Shown here piece after piece: positions 20,255-33,501 of a stretch of 64,000 nucleotides of DNA. Within the stretch, counting starts at the first letter, position 1. Each line of letters begins with the position of its first letter. The translations under genes and the position numbers were made by a program. The notes under the pieces are model-generated. The model did no database searches. It saw only the letters and a program-made list of their open reading frames with translations, and had not been told where the DNA came from. The DNA is taken from positions 1 through 64,000 of the forward strand of contig JAJKFJ010021854.1 of assembly GCA_027382625.1 (NCBI GenBank), in the 5' to 3' direction. Source of the stretch: Tetmemena sp. SeJ-2015. Its lineage: Eukaryota; Ciliophora; Spirotrichea; Sporadotrichida; Oxytrichidae.

Positions 20255-21562
20255 TAATCCTCAGCAGATGTAACCTTCAATAACGAGAGTCTGGAGAATC
20301 TACCGTTGCGGAATATTTCTTAACTCTTCAATAGCTGGGTTGGACCAACCTTGATAGGTTCTAAGCTCGTGTCTCACCAGATCTCAGGCAAGAACTCTCC
20401 TAGAGATATTTCTGAGAGCGTTTTCAAGCCCTCAGTAAGCCAATTTAAACTTGAGAATATGGACAGTCGACTTCATGCTCAACACATCCTAGAGAGAAAA
20501 GTTTTGTCTTCTCACTTGGAATAGAATAAGAGATCTACAGATGCCATTCTAAAGGAGAATGAAAGCAACTTCTCTCAGATTAAAATTGAAGAGCAGATCA
20601 AGAAACTTAATTCTTAACAGTTTGAATTCAACTTCAACATTAATTATCTTAATCGTATCAGATCATCTAAGCAAAGACTGAAGATTTTGAGGTAAAAGTT
20701 ACTGCCTCCAAAGCCAAAGAATGCTTCTGTAAGTGAGAAAGAGGCTCTTGATTAGCTTTATCAAAAGGCTGAGTCTTTGAACTTATTCAACAGCTTTACC
20801 TAGCAAGAGTCTTGCTAAAGAAATATAAAGATGAAATTTTATGTCTGATCGATAATTGAGGTAGACTAACTCAACGAGATTTCTGAGAAGATTCAAAGAC
20901 TCTAAGGACAAAGATAGCGGGAGAATCAATAATTTAAAACTTATCTTTCAATTTTTAGGAGATAAACAGATGACAAAACTGAGTACCTAAGTGTCTAGAG
21001 ATTCAACTCTCACTTTCAGTCTTGAAGAGAAATCTCAAAAGATAAAGTGGGTGATAGCAATACGGATGAAACGAAGAAGATCCAAGTTGCTATAAAGTAT
21101 ATTCCCTCAGATCGCAATTTCAGAACTGGAGCATTGGGAAATAGCTGTGGTGTTTCTATAATGGAAAATACTTAAATGCACTAGCAAAGCTACCAAACAA
21201 GTTAGCTTAGCAAATTCAGCAATCAAAGTGACTTTAAACAGTAGCAGCAGTCTGACTATCTAAACAGTGAAACTAGCAGAAACTCAAATACCTTACTTTT
21301 TGCAAGGAGGAATAATATGAAGTCGAGCTCCATGAATTAATTTTGTATGATAGCAAGTTAGATAAGCAAGCAAAGGAGTCTCGTAAAGAAGAATTTGGTG
21401 AACAGCGATTTCTCGTATTCAGCTAATACAGCAAATGAGCAAAGTTAAACGAGATCTCAAATGCTCTCTAGATTTAAGTCCTCTAGGATTAGCAATATGA
21501 GAAAGTATGAAGAAGAGGAGTAATCATTTCATTTGAGCTACAGTTTCTTTTTATTCAGATGA
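20255..21562 (+). CDS. Ser/Asn/Gln-rich coiled-coil protein, unrecognised
   Basis: Plus-strand frame with TAA/TAG = Gln from about 20268: VTFNNESLENLPLRNISQ, then SVFKPSVSQFKLENMDSRLH and a Lys/Glu/Gln coiled-coil-like region (LKENESNFSQIKIEEQIKKL). After an interruption near 20810-20870: QLNEISEKIQRLQGQRQREN, and a C-terminal low-complexity region (SDRNFRTGALGNSCGVS, SQSDFKQQQQSDYLNSETS), ending at TGA 21560-21562. An in-frame TGA near 21035 implies another unremoved segment. No start codon is in the right frame near 20266, so the first MDS is missing or unresolved. No family recognised. Confidence 0.5.
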
Positions 21563-22034
21563 TTTATCATGCAAGGATGCTATTTATCAAAATTAATTTT
21601 AAGAAGAGGTAATTTAAATTCTGAAGGATTCCAAAATAAAATGAGACTAGGTTTTGCTATTTTTTATGTTCTTAAGATTAATGGTCGAGAATATGTTTTT
21701 TAAAATTAACACTTGTTATTAAAAAATCTTATTAGAGAATAGCAAAGTATAATTTGTTAATTTACAAATGTAAGATTAGAATTTGTTCTATAATTTGAAA
21801 GAATAAAAGTTCTGTAAACTGTTTCAGTTCAATCTGGCATATAACTGATTATCGATGTATCTTCATTACAAATCTTCTTAATGATTCTGTTTGAATGGAA
21901 TAAGTTAATTGATTTAATTTTGTTTTAAACTTGTACAATACACAAAATGTAAGCTTGAATGAGTAATGTACACTCCCTAGAGCTTTAGTAAATTATTTAA
22001 TTTCATTGATGAATACATTTTTACTTAAAGATAA

Positions 22035-22723
22035 ATGGCGAGAATGAAGGAACTGAATAGGCATTTAAAGTTTAAAGAAACTAGCCAAACTGCTCATAGC
22101 AAATAGTAAACTAAATTATTGCTAAAAATAGACAGCCATTCTAGTTGTTCTCTTCTTTTTCACAGAACTCAAATACTAATAGCAATCATCATAATAAGTA
22201 TTTATTTATTTATTCTATTATTTTTAAAGCAAGCAGAATAAGTACAGTGTTAGAAGAGAATAGGATAGCTACTCTAAATAGTAGCAGAAGACGAAACTTC
22301 AAAATATCGTGAACTGCCTAGATGGACTTCTGATAGCTGAGAAGGAGAGCACCTGCAGCTTCATCAAAGAAAAGGAAAATAGGTTTGGAGAGGTCACTTA
22401 ATAACTAAATTAACTTTTAATTTATCACCTAGAAGCTAAATGACTGCCAGAATAGAGTAGATAAAGAATTACTGGATAGGGATGCACATGATGGGAGAGT
22501 TGTCAAGGCTTTTGCAGGGAAATAAAGACTCAAGGAGATTTCCAGACTCAGACAAGAGATCGACAGCAAATATTAAATTAAGGTTTAACATTATAGGAGC
22601 AGTGGTTACGGCCTGAGGAGCAATAAAAGAAAGTTTGCAATTAATCAAAATGGTGTCGCAAGTTAGAGCTTGCTGGTGCGGAGTAAATAAGGCTCACGTC
22701 TGAAAATGAGAGACCATTAATGA
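22035..22723 (+). CDS. Small basic protein, unrecognised
   Basis: The ATG at 22035 opens MARMKELNRHLKFKETSQTA. The frame then changes near 22140-22170 into NSNTNSNHHNKYSVRREQDS, KLQNIVNCLDGLLIAEKEST, CSFIKEKENRFGE, and after an IES VTQKLNDCQNRVDKELLDRD, ending basic (RSKQGSRLKMRDH) at TGA 22721-22723. The frame change can be explained by a 14 bp segment between TTCT repeats, but that is very short and uncertain. The tail overlaps or abuts the 3' end of the convergent minus-strand gene. No family recognised. Confidence 0.55.
22201..22244 (+). other. IES, 44 bp, pointer AATAAGTA
   Basis: Eight-base repeat at 22193-22200 and 22237-22244 flanks an A/T-only insert. Removal gives NSNHHNKYSVRREQDS in frame. 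Confidence 0.85.
22398..22428 (+). other. IES, 31 bp, pointer TCAC
   Basis: Between TCAC 22394-22397 and 22425-22428. Removal gives NRFGEVTQKLNDCQNRV; unremoved sequence reaches TGA near 22440. Confidence 0.75.
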
Positions 22724-25700
22724 TAGAGATACTTTTGACTCTACATACACCAAAATATACCATTCATCGCTATACAAATTTATCTATTTAACTGCGCATA
22801 TAAACTTTCTCATATCTTATTTTTGATATATCTATTCTGATAAGTGTTGATAAGCTTAGAAAGTAAGTAAAAGCTTTCTTATAAATTAATAAACAGAATC
22901 ATTTTAATCTTTCATAGCTTGTAATAGATCTCCGAATTCCTCATGAGTAGTATCGCCTACTTTTGTGATATAACTCTCAGACAAGGTTAAGTCTCGCCTG
23001 TACGGAGTAGATCTTTCAATGTGAGAAAGATCAATGCTTGACTGCTTTAAATAAGTTATTATCTTAATTTAAATACACGCTTGGTTCTAGATGGAAGTGA
23101 ATCAATACTTTTCCTCTATACATAAATCTTCTCTTCAATATCCTCGCTCTCTCCTATTTCACCCTCTTAATACTTTAGACTCTGCAGTTACTACTCTTGA
23201 TTCCTTAACTACTGCTGTTGGAACTTTATGAGCTGAAGCATCTCCTCTTGTGAAGGCAATTCATTTCTATGCTAGCCTTGAACTTTCAAAACTTATTTAT
23301 TGAATGCCAATCGATCTTGATCCTTATTAAACTAGCCCTAGGAAGGATAGTTCTAGATTTACTGAGATCCTTTATTTCTAGTAAGCTGCTTCTAGCTAAA
23401 ATAGTTTGGCTCCTAGTTAATATTACCACCTTAGACTAAATTTGAATCCATATTTCTTGAAACCAACTAAAATATTATAGCGATGATAAGAACAACTGTT
23501 GTTCCTCAAACTCGCGGAAGTAATTTATGCTTGGCTCCTCTTTGAAATTATTATCTGCTCTAACTTATTCCCTACTCTATTTTATCTGACTATGACCTTG
23601 GGTCTTTTAGTAAGAGGGGATTAGTCACTACTCTGCATGGGGTATGAAGATTTTATATCATTCTAGAAAGCTGATAAAGAGCTTTTTCCAAACTGGTCTT
23701 GCTAAGCATATGGGATCATTTGGCCGTTCAAAGGTACCAACTGAAATTGAGAATCCACTTCGATAAGCAGGTGATTAAAGCTAGTGTTGTGCTATTGCGT
23801 TTGATATGAGGCAGAAGATTAAATGACTACCTAGTCACTGTTTTTCATTTGTGATAGCTTGATGTTCTATTGATTGAAGAGTCTTGTAGGCCTCAAAAAA
23901 GTTTTTAAACATTTTTTTTTTTCTTTGTTTTCATAATTTTTAAATTATTTTATTTTATTTTTTTTTTTTTGTTTGAAGACATGACGAGATACTTTCCTGA
24001 GCTGTTCTATCCCTCGTCAAAAGGTTGAAGCAAAGTTCTTGAGCCCCTAGCTCTGACTTGTCTTTGAGGCATGGTTGTTAATGTAAGACTGATATGAATG
24101 GTTACTGCTCATAATATGAGCATTATTGGCAGACATCTGGGTCTGACCTGCCACCATCGAGCTCTAGTTAGCCGAGAGGTACTGATGTTAGTTTGGGGCC
24201 AGGTCATAGTTTTAATTTCTACCTACCTAAATTTCCTCGCATCCTCAGCTTGCTTAAAAACTGACTACTTGATCCTCCAGTGCTTGAAATATCTGCCTTT
24301 GGCTTTGACTCGCTTACTATGTTGCTGTTACTTATTACTGAGTACTGCTGAGAATCCTCTTTGAACTATTTCTTCGCTTAATTATATGTAAGAACTTTGT
24401 AAATGAAATATTTCTTGACTAGAGATCTTGCATTAGAGTGGGAGACTTTATTAGGAGTCTCAGATTGATATATTTAAGAAGTTTAGAGTGTATTATACTA
24501 GTCAGTTGTTTTGACGTGTGTTCCACCTTGCCTCCTTGCAGATTATTGATAACTCTATCTTTGAAACTAGCTGTCAATCGTTTTCAGTTAAGAATCCTCG
24601 GTGCTCGAAGGCTGATGATTCTATGAGGAGCCTTTAAATCTCTAAGAGTTTTATTGCTGTGTGTAAAACTGCAGCTCCTTGTTAGAAATTCCATTGTCAA
24701 GGTGACTTTGGGCTACATTTATGTCACGATTTGAGTTTATCGTTATTCCATTTAGCTTTTTCAAATACTGCTGCTAAACTCACATAAGTAAATTGGCCAT
24801 AATTTACCAGCACTTTAAGTTTACTATGTCAATTCATTCTTTGCGATCGACTTCTTATACTTGCTTTAGTTGTTAGATAAGGAAGAGGCAGATCTCATGT
24901 TTTAAAAATAGTTTACAAATGAAGGTTGCGAATTAGAAACGACAGAGCCAGTGTTGTAAATTTACTAAATCGTAGAGAGATCGCTCACCTTCGGTATCTT
25001 TAAAGTCCTGACTAACTTCGATCAGCTCTCTCCTTGTTTCCTCCTAACCTCTGTTAACTATTACTCCTATTCATACAATAAGTAAAATATGCTAGAATAA
25101 AAAATACTATTCATCTGCTTGATGATAAAAAACTTCTACTCTTAGTTCTTCCTCTTTCCTTTCTCCTCCTAATTACTTCCAGCTTCGGCCACCTATCTAT
25201 GAGTATTATCACCTTCAATTGTTTAAAAATGAGTCAAGGCCTTCTGGTTTTAAATGAACTTATCTGGCTTCTCTGGTCTCTTTGCCATTTTAAAATAGTT
25301 CTGTTGGGAAGGTATTTTTGACTCATTTGGAGCTTAAATCAGATTTAATGCGTCCTAACTTTTGTCATTACCAAAAATATATTGATTATGCTAGCGCAAG
25401 ATTTTAATTAAATTTAAATACCCACGACGAGGAGATTCTTTTCTACTTTAGGTCTTGCTTTTAACTTGCTCCTGAATAGAATTTTAAAAAAAGAATGAAT
25501 CACAGTTTTCTATAAATGAAAGCTGTCTAAGGGCGATTACCACTAAGTGATCTGGCCGACTGCTTGTTTTCATAACTTGATTATCCTCCTTATGGTCTAC
25601 CATTCTAATTCAAAAGTGCTTTCACCTCCCCTCTATTATGATTAAGCTCTTGTATCTAAGATACAGACCGCTTTTGCATCTACGAGCTTCCCCTCTTGCT

Positions 25701-27395
25701 TTAAGATATTCCTCTGTTTTAGGGATCAGGAAGCTAGTATTGATTTAACTCCTCTTTCATAAGATTATTGAGGGCAAGAGATGGGATCTCTTGCAGATTT
25801 ATCAACCCGCGCTAGTTTTTCACCAATTGGCCCTACCTGGCCTGAGGCGATATATCTTAAAGCAAATTGAGCTCTTGGAAGGAATCGAGCTGTGAAGAAT
25901 TTGAAGATATCTTTGGCTACTTATTCAAGGATTCATCTTTATGCTCTAATTAATTTAGCTTCCCTTTATTCCTTGGATGGCCCTTTATATTCACTGCTTA
26001 TTCTTGGTTAATTTCCTAATGTAGCCTAAAATCCTTGCTTCCCTCTTCTAAATTTAGGGTGTTCTTTATTTAAGGAGGTCCCGGTTTTAGTTACCTCGTT
26101 GTAATTACCGGATTCTGAAGAGATGTAGATCTATGCTACGATTATCTATCTCCTATAACTGCATCGGAGTTTTATTTAGCACCAGTTTAATCTACCTGAT
26201 TTTATAACGGCTGACCGAATGAAAGCCTATTCTAGGTTGCTTTAGCTTGGTATGGTTATTCATGAACCTCAACTTTTTATTTATAGGGTGATTGCTGATC
26301 TTCTTATGCCTAATTTTCTGTGATCTTCTCTGAAATTAGGTTCTGTTGAAGAAACGCCTTTGTATGCCTCGTACTTTAATGAGTGTTTATTTGAGGTCAA
26401 ATAATAATTGAAAGTAGATATGACATTTGATTTGAGAGAGTGAGTTCATAACAAGCATCGAAAAAGGCTGCTGGAGGATTTAATTCTATGGATTTAGAGC
26501 AAGATTTTGCTAGCTATTGTGGTTATTAGAGATGAGATTATTTCCCATTGAATTGTTGTGTTACTAAGATTTCATTGCACCGGAATATCATAATCGCATT
26601 AAAAATAAGTGAAAGTGTATTTAAATAGCTCGGCAGATGAACGTATTGCTTCTCTCTTGCTGATCTGAAACCATCCTATGGGAAGGCAAGGCTCTGGTTG
26701 TTTATAACTAGGAAGTCTCCCTCTGTCTGGCTAGCAGTCCGTTACATCGTCTGCCTTGGTTTAATCTGCACAGCAGGCTAGTTTGAGTTGCTTCTTTATC
26801 TGAGATAAAATAAATTGTAAATTATTATCAATTAAGAGAGAGATTGCTTCCGTTTCTGGCGTTGCTGCTTGCTCTGCTTTTCTAAATAATCATTAGTTAT
26901 AAAATACTGATAGTTTATGGACGATCTATATTATTCTAATAATTCTTAGTAAAATTTAAAAGTTATACTCAAAATTTCCCTTGTTTTAAAAAAAATAATT
27001 TTTTGTTAAAAACTTTTATGATCTAGCTGATTTAAGATTCTAGGCTTGAAATATCTAATTAGGCTATTGATACATAACTTTTTAAAAATATTTTTTGAAT
27101 CAATATTTTTTTTATTTTTTTATATTTGGGATTAATTTTAAAATTTCCTCTAATGAAGGGCTAAGCAGAGAAGTTTCCCCTCATATTCCCAGCTTCATTT
27201 CTCTCACTATGCTACCCCTAGTTTATGTAATTCGTTGCAACCGATTTGAGCACTTGGTTTTATATCTATCTGTAGGAGTTAGTGTTGCTCTCTCTGTGAG
27301 AAAGGGCCTGTGTTATCTAATTCAGGGAATGCGTCTAGCTTTGACCAGATTGTTGTTGACCCACCTTAAGTGATTTCAAGTTTTAATTCCCTGCG
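22692..27395 (-). CDS. Large Gln/Asn/Ser-rich protein, unrecognised
   Basis: Minus-strand blocks across 27395-27160 and 26890-22900 read through with TAA/TAG = Gln: VGQQQSGQSQTHSLNQITQA, EAGNMRGNFSAQPFIRGN, EGDFLVINNQSLAFPQDGF, REKQYVHLPSY, IELNPPAAFFDACYELTL. A frame of over 250 codons follows near 26400-25510, rich in Gln/Asn/Ser/Lys. Nearer the end are SSTGGSSSQFLSKLRMRGN (about 24280) and SSIDLSHIERSTPYRRDLTL (about 23020). No folded domain was recognised. The plus-strand open frames here are shadows. The stop is uncertain: the first in-frame TGA on the last block is at 22692-22694, inside the convergent gene, and a shorter end near 22900 is possible. The gene may be two genes; the AT-rich 26890-27160 interrupts it. 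Confidence 0.5.
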
Positions 27396-27769
27396 TTGTA
27401 AGTTTATCAAATTTGTGGGAGGGATTGAAATTGGTTACTGTTTTTAAAAAAAATTAAAAAAAATAATTATTATAATCTTTTTAATGATTAGAAGAATGTG
27501 TTCCTTATTCATTTTGTAAAGGGTATCTTAGTTTTTCAACAAACTAAGCTAGTCTAAAATATAGAAGTGATTTATTAGTTTGTTTCCTGTTTGAAAGTGT
27601 TATAATTATCCTTTCATTTTCACTTTTTTTAATAAATTTCAAAGGAGAAGGAAAAAAAATCTTGATTTAAGGAAATAAATTAACCTTAGATGGCAATCTT
27701 AGTAGTAGAGTCTTTTCATTTAGCTATTGTAGAATATTATCGCTAGATTAGAAAGCGAGGAGAGTCAAC

Positions 27770-30700
27770 TCAGTTAGTGTTACAGCATAGGAGTTAGTAG
27801 AGCTCCTCATCAGAGGCTTGAATGTGAGAAAGGCCATGTAACTCATTCACCTCTGCGTCTACGTCCATCTCCAAGTCTTTCAAATCCACTCGCTAATCTT
27901 AACATGAAGGAATTTATTATAAAATGTACTTTATAATCTTTTAATTCTTGCTCAATCAATCCCCTCGAGGATATCCTATCCTGTTTTCTCTGCTGTTTGT
28001 TGAACTCAAGTTGCTAGGAGACATACTTCTGCGATTCATTATAAAGAGAAAGATAATCCAAGATTTTACTATTCGATTTATGGCCAAACTTTTATTGAAT
28101 CTCGTTTTCGTATGCACTCAATCGAAGCAAGTAAATTATCTAAGGAAATAAGTTTAATCATTAAATTAAATTAAGAATCTCTACTGCTTACATCTATAAG
28201 AGAAAACTGTTCACTTTAAAGCACTTTCTGTTACTAGTTTTCTCGGTCTAATCGAAAGGCAAACTTCTCAATCATTCTATTCGGTAGATGCTTTTGCATT
28301 TCCTAAACGGTTTTAAGAAATTCGATATTATCATACCACTAAGAAGAAGTCCTCAGTGGTGCAGTTCCACTCTATCCAGTCTCCTCTCTGCCTCTCATTG
28401 AGTATTTGTTAGAAGCTTTACTGTTCACTCTCCAAATTGATCTTAGAGAGAAAATCTTTCTACTTCTGCTCCTCTTCAAGCAAGTCATTTATATTATTCT
28501 TAGAGGCCTCTTATATTTCGTTTACCAGGCCCTCAAGTTCTTGAAACAGGGGATTTTGCTTTTGAATCTACTACGTGTTCATTTAGTAATTGAGCACAAA
28601 TGTGAAGCGCTTTCTCTTCTTCAACTGAATTTCGAGCTATTAAAGGGGATCACTTCCTTTCCTCCTATTATAGGAACTCTTGTCATGGATCCTGGAATTT
28701 TCACTAAGCATGCTCTGATTCTAAAGAGAGTACTTTAAATTAATTTTTTTTGTAAATTTCACTAATACTGCTTGCTGTAATTGAATGAGTTTTCTTGGCT
28801 TAGATTTTGATTAACCTTAGCTTACTGAGTTGGCTATCTTTCTATAACTCCGGAGCACCTCATGATATCCATTTGGAATCTCTTGTACTTAGGAATTATG
28901 ATAAATACAAGCACAAGAAATAATATCAAAGGATGGTAAACGATGTTCATCTCACTTTGAGAGCTTGAGAGATCGCCTTCACTCGCATCCCCAAAGACTA
29001 GGACCCACCTCGATTCAAGATCCCCGTGCTGATTAATTCCAGCTATTTTGGCAAACAAGTGACCCTTTTAAGCCATCAAATACCCGCTCACCAAACTCAT
29101 AGATCTAAGTCGGTGCGAGGCCTTCGAAAATGCAGTCATGCTCAGAGTATTAGGCTTTTATTGGTCAGAAAGAAGTTGCAAATCGCTTTTTCTGTTGTTC
29201 GCTTAGTTAATTTGCTGAAGTTATTGGTCAGCATTCCCTTACTCAAAAATCTGATTGAGATTAATCGCCAGTTAGAGAGTCTACACGAGAAACTTAGAAA
29301 ATTAACATTTTGATAAAAGACATTTCAATATTGTAAACTCTAGCTCTTTACAATAATGCTCCAATTCAACACTGAACTCCTCATCAAAGATATCCCTAAA
29401 TACATTAAAGATGTATAAATAAGTTTAGATGAAGTTAGGAGTGTTGTTGACTCTATTTATAAAGAGTACAATTTCTTCTATGAGGTTGGCACTCTGATCG
29501 AGAGGTTTCTGTTTTAGCGAATTGTAGTTTGACTGGTTCATTAGGCACTAGTTCAGTGGCTGAGTTATGCAAATCAGCCTTCTCTCCAACGATTTCAAAT
29601 TCAGTCTATCTTTAAAATAAAACTCAAAATAGTTGAATGATCACTTGATTTTATTAGAAATTATTTTTCTTTTTTGGACAAGTCAGTCTTTGCAATGATG
29701 CTTTTAATTCCTTTGCTTAAAGTTGAAGCTCCTAAAAAGCGCTTTTAAAATAAGCTTTATGAGGATAACTAAAATGGTACCTGTAAGAATCTTGACACTG
29801 GAAGCAATCAAGGCCCACCCTCCGAGTCCACCTAGCGAGAACATTTTATAGATCAATTATTAATCAATTTTGTTTAAAAATTACCTCAAGCATCCGAGCC
29901 TTCTCTGAAAGAATGAAATAATTTGAGTACTTTCAAAAGCAAATGATAATCTTATTCTTTAGTTTACTGATCATCTGATCACATCTTTCAAATCTAAGTT
30001 TAAAAATATAATGATGAGAAAAAAATAAGTTTTGTTCGGCATTAAGCTTGGGATTAAGTTTCTAAACTTGAAAGCCTTGCGAGTCTTAAGACTCATAGAA
30101 GCTCTGCCTCAACTGCAATTTCTTCTATAGCTTGCTCGTCAGCTATTTAGAATTAAGAAATTCAAATTGATGGATGAAATTGAAATTTTTAAAAGAAGAA
30201 GGATTATTCTAGGTTTCACGTGTTTGATTCCTCGACTACCGCTGTCCAATAATTTCATCCTTTTGCAAAAGCTCTGCCCTTGCTTTCTCTTTCATACGTT
30301 TCACAGATACATAGTTGGGGAGGTTTACAATCTTTGAGATACTCAAGCCTTCTCCCAGTCCTTTCAATTACACTTTCATACTCTTTTCTTACTTTTCTTA
30401 TAATATGGGCAATGGCTCTGTCTTTAACTCCTCTAGTCTCTAAGTTTAGTTTCTTGAGCCTCTTTGTTAGACTATGTTCATGCTTATATCACCCTCAGGG
30501 ATCTCTACCTTCATTACTTGATTATATAAATGAAGTAGTAAAAACGTGAATGTGTTCATGATTAGCTACTTTAACTAGTTTGAAACTTGGACTGCCCTAA
30601 TCTTGGGTCTTACCAGTTGAAGTTCCTCAAATATAGAAAAATAAATTTTCCATTGATCTCCAATCTTGGAGTTTCTCTATTCAGATTTCTGAAGGTTGAC

Positions 30701-32722
30701 TTCATTTATTGCTCTTTAGCTGAGCCTACCTTTGAGCTCTCAGGAATTGGTGGCATTTCTAAATTGCAGTAATTTTAAGTGAAAGCCTTGTACCTTTCAA
30801 TTGAGGACTCATCCAGCTATCGATATACTTGAGTTCTACCCGAGATGGGTTTAGACTTCTTATTGTACTACTACTATTCTTCTTTCAAACTTAACTTTCC
30901 TGAATTCTTCTCTTAAATATTATTTTCTGTTATTAGCTTCTCAGGCGAAGAGACTCCAGAAGATGATTGATTCTATTAATCCTAAACTACTAGTTTGCTG
31001 TTTTTGAAGTCTTGATTTCTGAATTTGTACTTCGCTTGCTTGAGAATTTTCAACAAGAGCGAGATGCGCTTTCTACTGTCATCTGTATCCCTCTGCTGTC
31101 TTTAAATCCTGGACTAAATTTTACTTGATCTTCCTGACCCATCTCCAATCTAGTCACCTTAAACTTCTATTCTCCTGTCTTTTGAGCCAAAATTGTCAGC
31201 ATTATTTCTCAACTTGACTACCTTGGTCGATTTTGTACTTTCCTAAAAACGTTTTCTCGTTTAGTCAATAGTTGATAGGTTTTATTGCAAAAGGTCAACT
31301 TTTGTGAAATGTTTCTTGTAGCTGCCTGAGGAGGACTAGGACTTTCAAATTCAACTTTCTTGAGTTGCTTTACATCAGGAGATAGTTGAGTTATGCCTCT
31401 CAGTGATTCATTATCATTCTAGAAATCATTAACCTTAATCTTAAAGCCTGCTTTACTCCCGACTAGTTGCCTTAACTCCAGTCCACTGTCGAATTTTTTA
31501 AGAGTTGAGAGAGAGTCCTTAATATCTTTCAAGCCCTTTATAGAAGGGTCTGTCTGATTTAGCAATGCTCTAGATCTACTCTCACTTAATTAATTGCGAG
31601 AGCTATCGACATTTTTGAGAGAGAGCTTCCCAAAAGACTTAGTGAGATGGAAGTTCTTCAAATAAAGGTTATAAGATTTGATTGAAGAGAACTTGGTGAG
31701 CTTCTCTTCTCTTCCATTATAAGAGAGCTATTGAGGTTACGAGTAAAGTTTATCTATGTTGATGAGAGGGTGCACATGATGCAGATTTAAATTTAGCTTC
31801 TTCTGTTGGTCTTTCCTGCTTACGTATTTGCATTCAGAGAAATTCTCTATGCTTTAGTTTGTGTCTCCTAAAAGAGCGGTACTCTTTTAACCAAAGTAAA
31901 TGCCAGCTAGTATGCTACTTTGATCTCTAGAATCATCAAGTGATAGATTCAAGTGAGAGTAGTTATTTTTCTGTTGCCACTACTTCTCTTAAATAATGTA
32001 TCTTGGAATCAATTATTTATTGCTATTTAAGGTTTTGTGAGAGATCAAAGCATCCTGATTGAGTGTTAAATCAGCAGTGATTGAAGGAGTTATTTTGTGC
32101 ATGATATTTATATCTTTCTCATGTGAGACTTGGTGCGAGTCAGTTACTCTTATCTTAAAGTTGAAGTACTTGAAAGAGTCAGCCCCAGTTTCCGCTTAAG
32201 AGCGATAGCTGCTATCTTTCGACTGTGAGTCCTTGTGTTTGATATCTAAGCTATCGATCGAATGAAGACTCTTGTCATTTTAAATCAGAGCATCTGAGCT
32301 CGAATTAAGGTGGGAATTTCTTTGATTGCTTATTCCCTTTATGCTTCTGATATGATCCAATGCTTTGACTTGAGGGCTCTTTGAAAATTTCTAGCTCTAT
32401 CTGTCTTGAAACATGCCGATTTACTCACTCATCACCTTTTACACTTATATCAAATCATAAAGGAAAGAGACATTATACTTCTTAGCGAATTTGCAAAGGA
32501 GTCGGAGTGGTTTAACTATCGTGACTCAACTCTTATTCTTATTGAAGTCTCTGGAGTCTTAAATTTCGAAAGTTCCTTAAATTCCTTTCTTTGAAGCTGC
32601 CATCATCGTTTTGAGCTATATCCATATTTCATAATTTAAAACTAGAAGGGTATCTTATTTCAGTGGACCCTATCATCCACAGTTTTGTACTCACCGATGC
32701 GCGGCAAGCTTAACTTATTCAT
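27770..32722 (-). CDS. Large coiled-coil/low-complexity protein, unrecognised
   Basis: The ATG at 32720-32722 opens MNKLSLPRIGEYKTVDD on the minus strand. Between 32340 and 31200 one frame runs for several hundred codons (ITADLTLNQDALISHKTLNS, YLKNFHLTKSFGKLSLKNVD, KGLKDIKDSLSTLKKFDSGL). Further blocks: PPIPESSKVGSAKEQQMKST (30750), KIVNLPNYVSVKRMKEKARA (30330), HLFAKIAGINQHGDLESRWV (29050), a Glu/Gln/Lys coiled coil (QNPLFQELEGLVNEI, LLEEEQKQKDFLSKINLESE; 28560-28430) and MQKHLPNRMIEKFAFRLDRE (28290). It ends with MDVDAEVNELHGLSHIQASD at TGA 27770-27772. Frame breaks with short A/T-rich gaps suggest more than ten IESs. No enzyme motif was recognised. A single gene of about 5 kb is my inference from continuous coding density. 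Confidence 0.5.
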
Positions 32723-33501
32723 ATTATAAAAAGTAATCATTAAAATAATTATGAGCACTTGTTTCTAGATTAAGAGGCTGGAGAGTTCTACTGAAGGATG
32801 GGCAGCTCTTGAAAGCTGCTCAGTTGGTTCTTTATGTTTAAAATAGCTCCGAGCGACTGCCTGCCATATTTTTGCTAATTTAGATCACTATCACCTTAAT
32901 TGCTTCAATAATTTTGAGAATTACAATTTATTTAAAATGAAAATAATGAAATAAGTAGGGAGGCTTTCTCCATTGAGGGACCTCGTGGATATTGGGAACC
33001 TTAATAGTTTCTAGCTCTTGTTGATTGCAGGCGATAGCTAAGGATTTAGTCCCTTAGGACTTGGCAGTTTGAGCTTTGTGACAAACTTGGATTCGGACAT
33101 TAGCGTAGTGAAAGTTTATTTAATTAAAGGGTTTTTTGGGATGATGCCGCTTAATAATTGAGATACAATTTACTGGTTGCTTTTAGTTTATTAAATTTAG
33201 TTTGATGTCTCACAAATTAAAGTAAATATCCTCCACGCAATAATATCCTCCTAATTATAATTGATATTTGATGCTAGGTGATTAGTAAATTTCTAGAATG
33301 TTGCCTCATTTTCATGCGCACACTCTCTGTATATTTCAAGATAATTTAAACTATTCTTGATTACAGTTTCTTGTGTATCAAGAAAGAAAATTGACAAGCA
33401 ATTAAGCAAAAAAAGGGGAAGTTGAAATATTTCATGTTACTTTATATTAAGGTATAACATTTTTGTCCCCTTTTAGTAAGCATATTTTTGAAAATATTAA
33501 A
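32723..33501. other. Intergenic region between divergent genes
   Basis: Separates the minus-strand start at 32722 from the plus-strand start at 33502, so it should hold both 5' flanks. It is A/T-rich with a purine run AAAAAAAGGGGAAG at about 33410 and a near-inverted GTCCCCTTTTAG at about 33465. The minus strand reads a short Ser/Leu-rich stretch near 32950-33080 that I cannot assign. Confidence 0.4.

Noticed and set aside
28406..29313. Plus-strand Leu-rich frames (110 and 95 residues), and a plausible plus frame near 29356-29540, as genes
   Set aside because: The minus strand carries longer Gln-containing protein-like frames across the same region; the plus frames are probably shadows, although the 29356-29540 frame is unusually natural.
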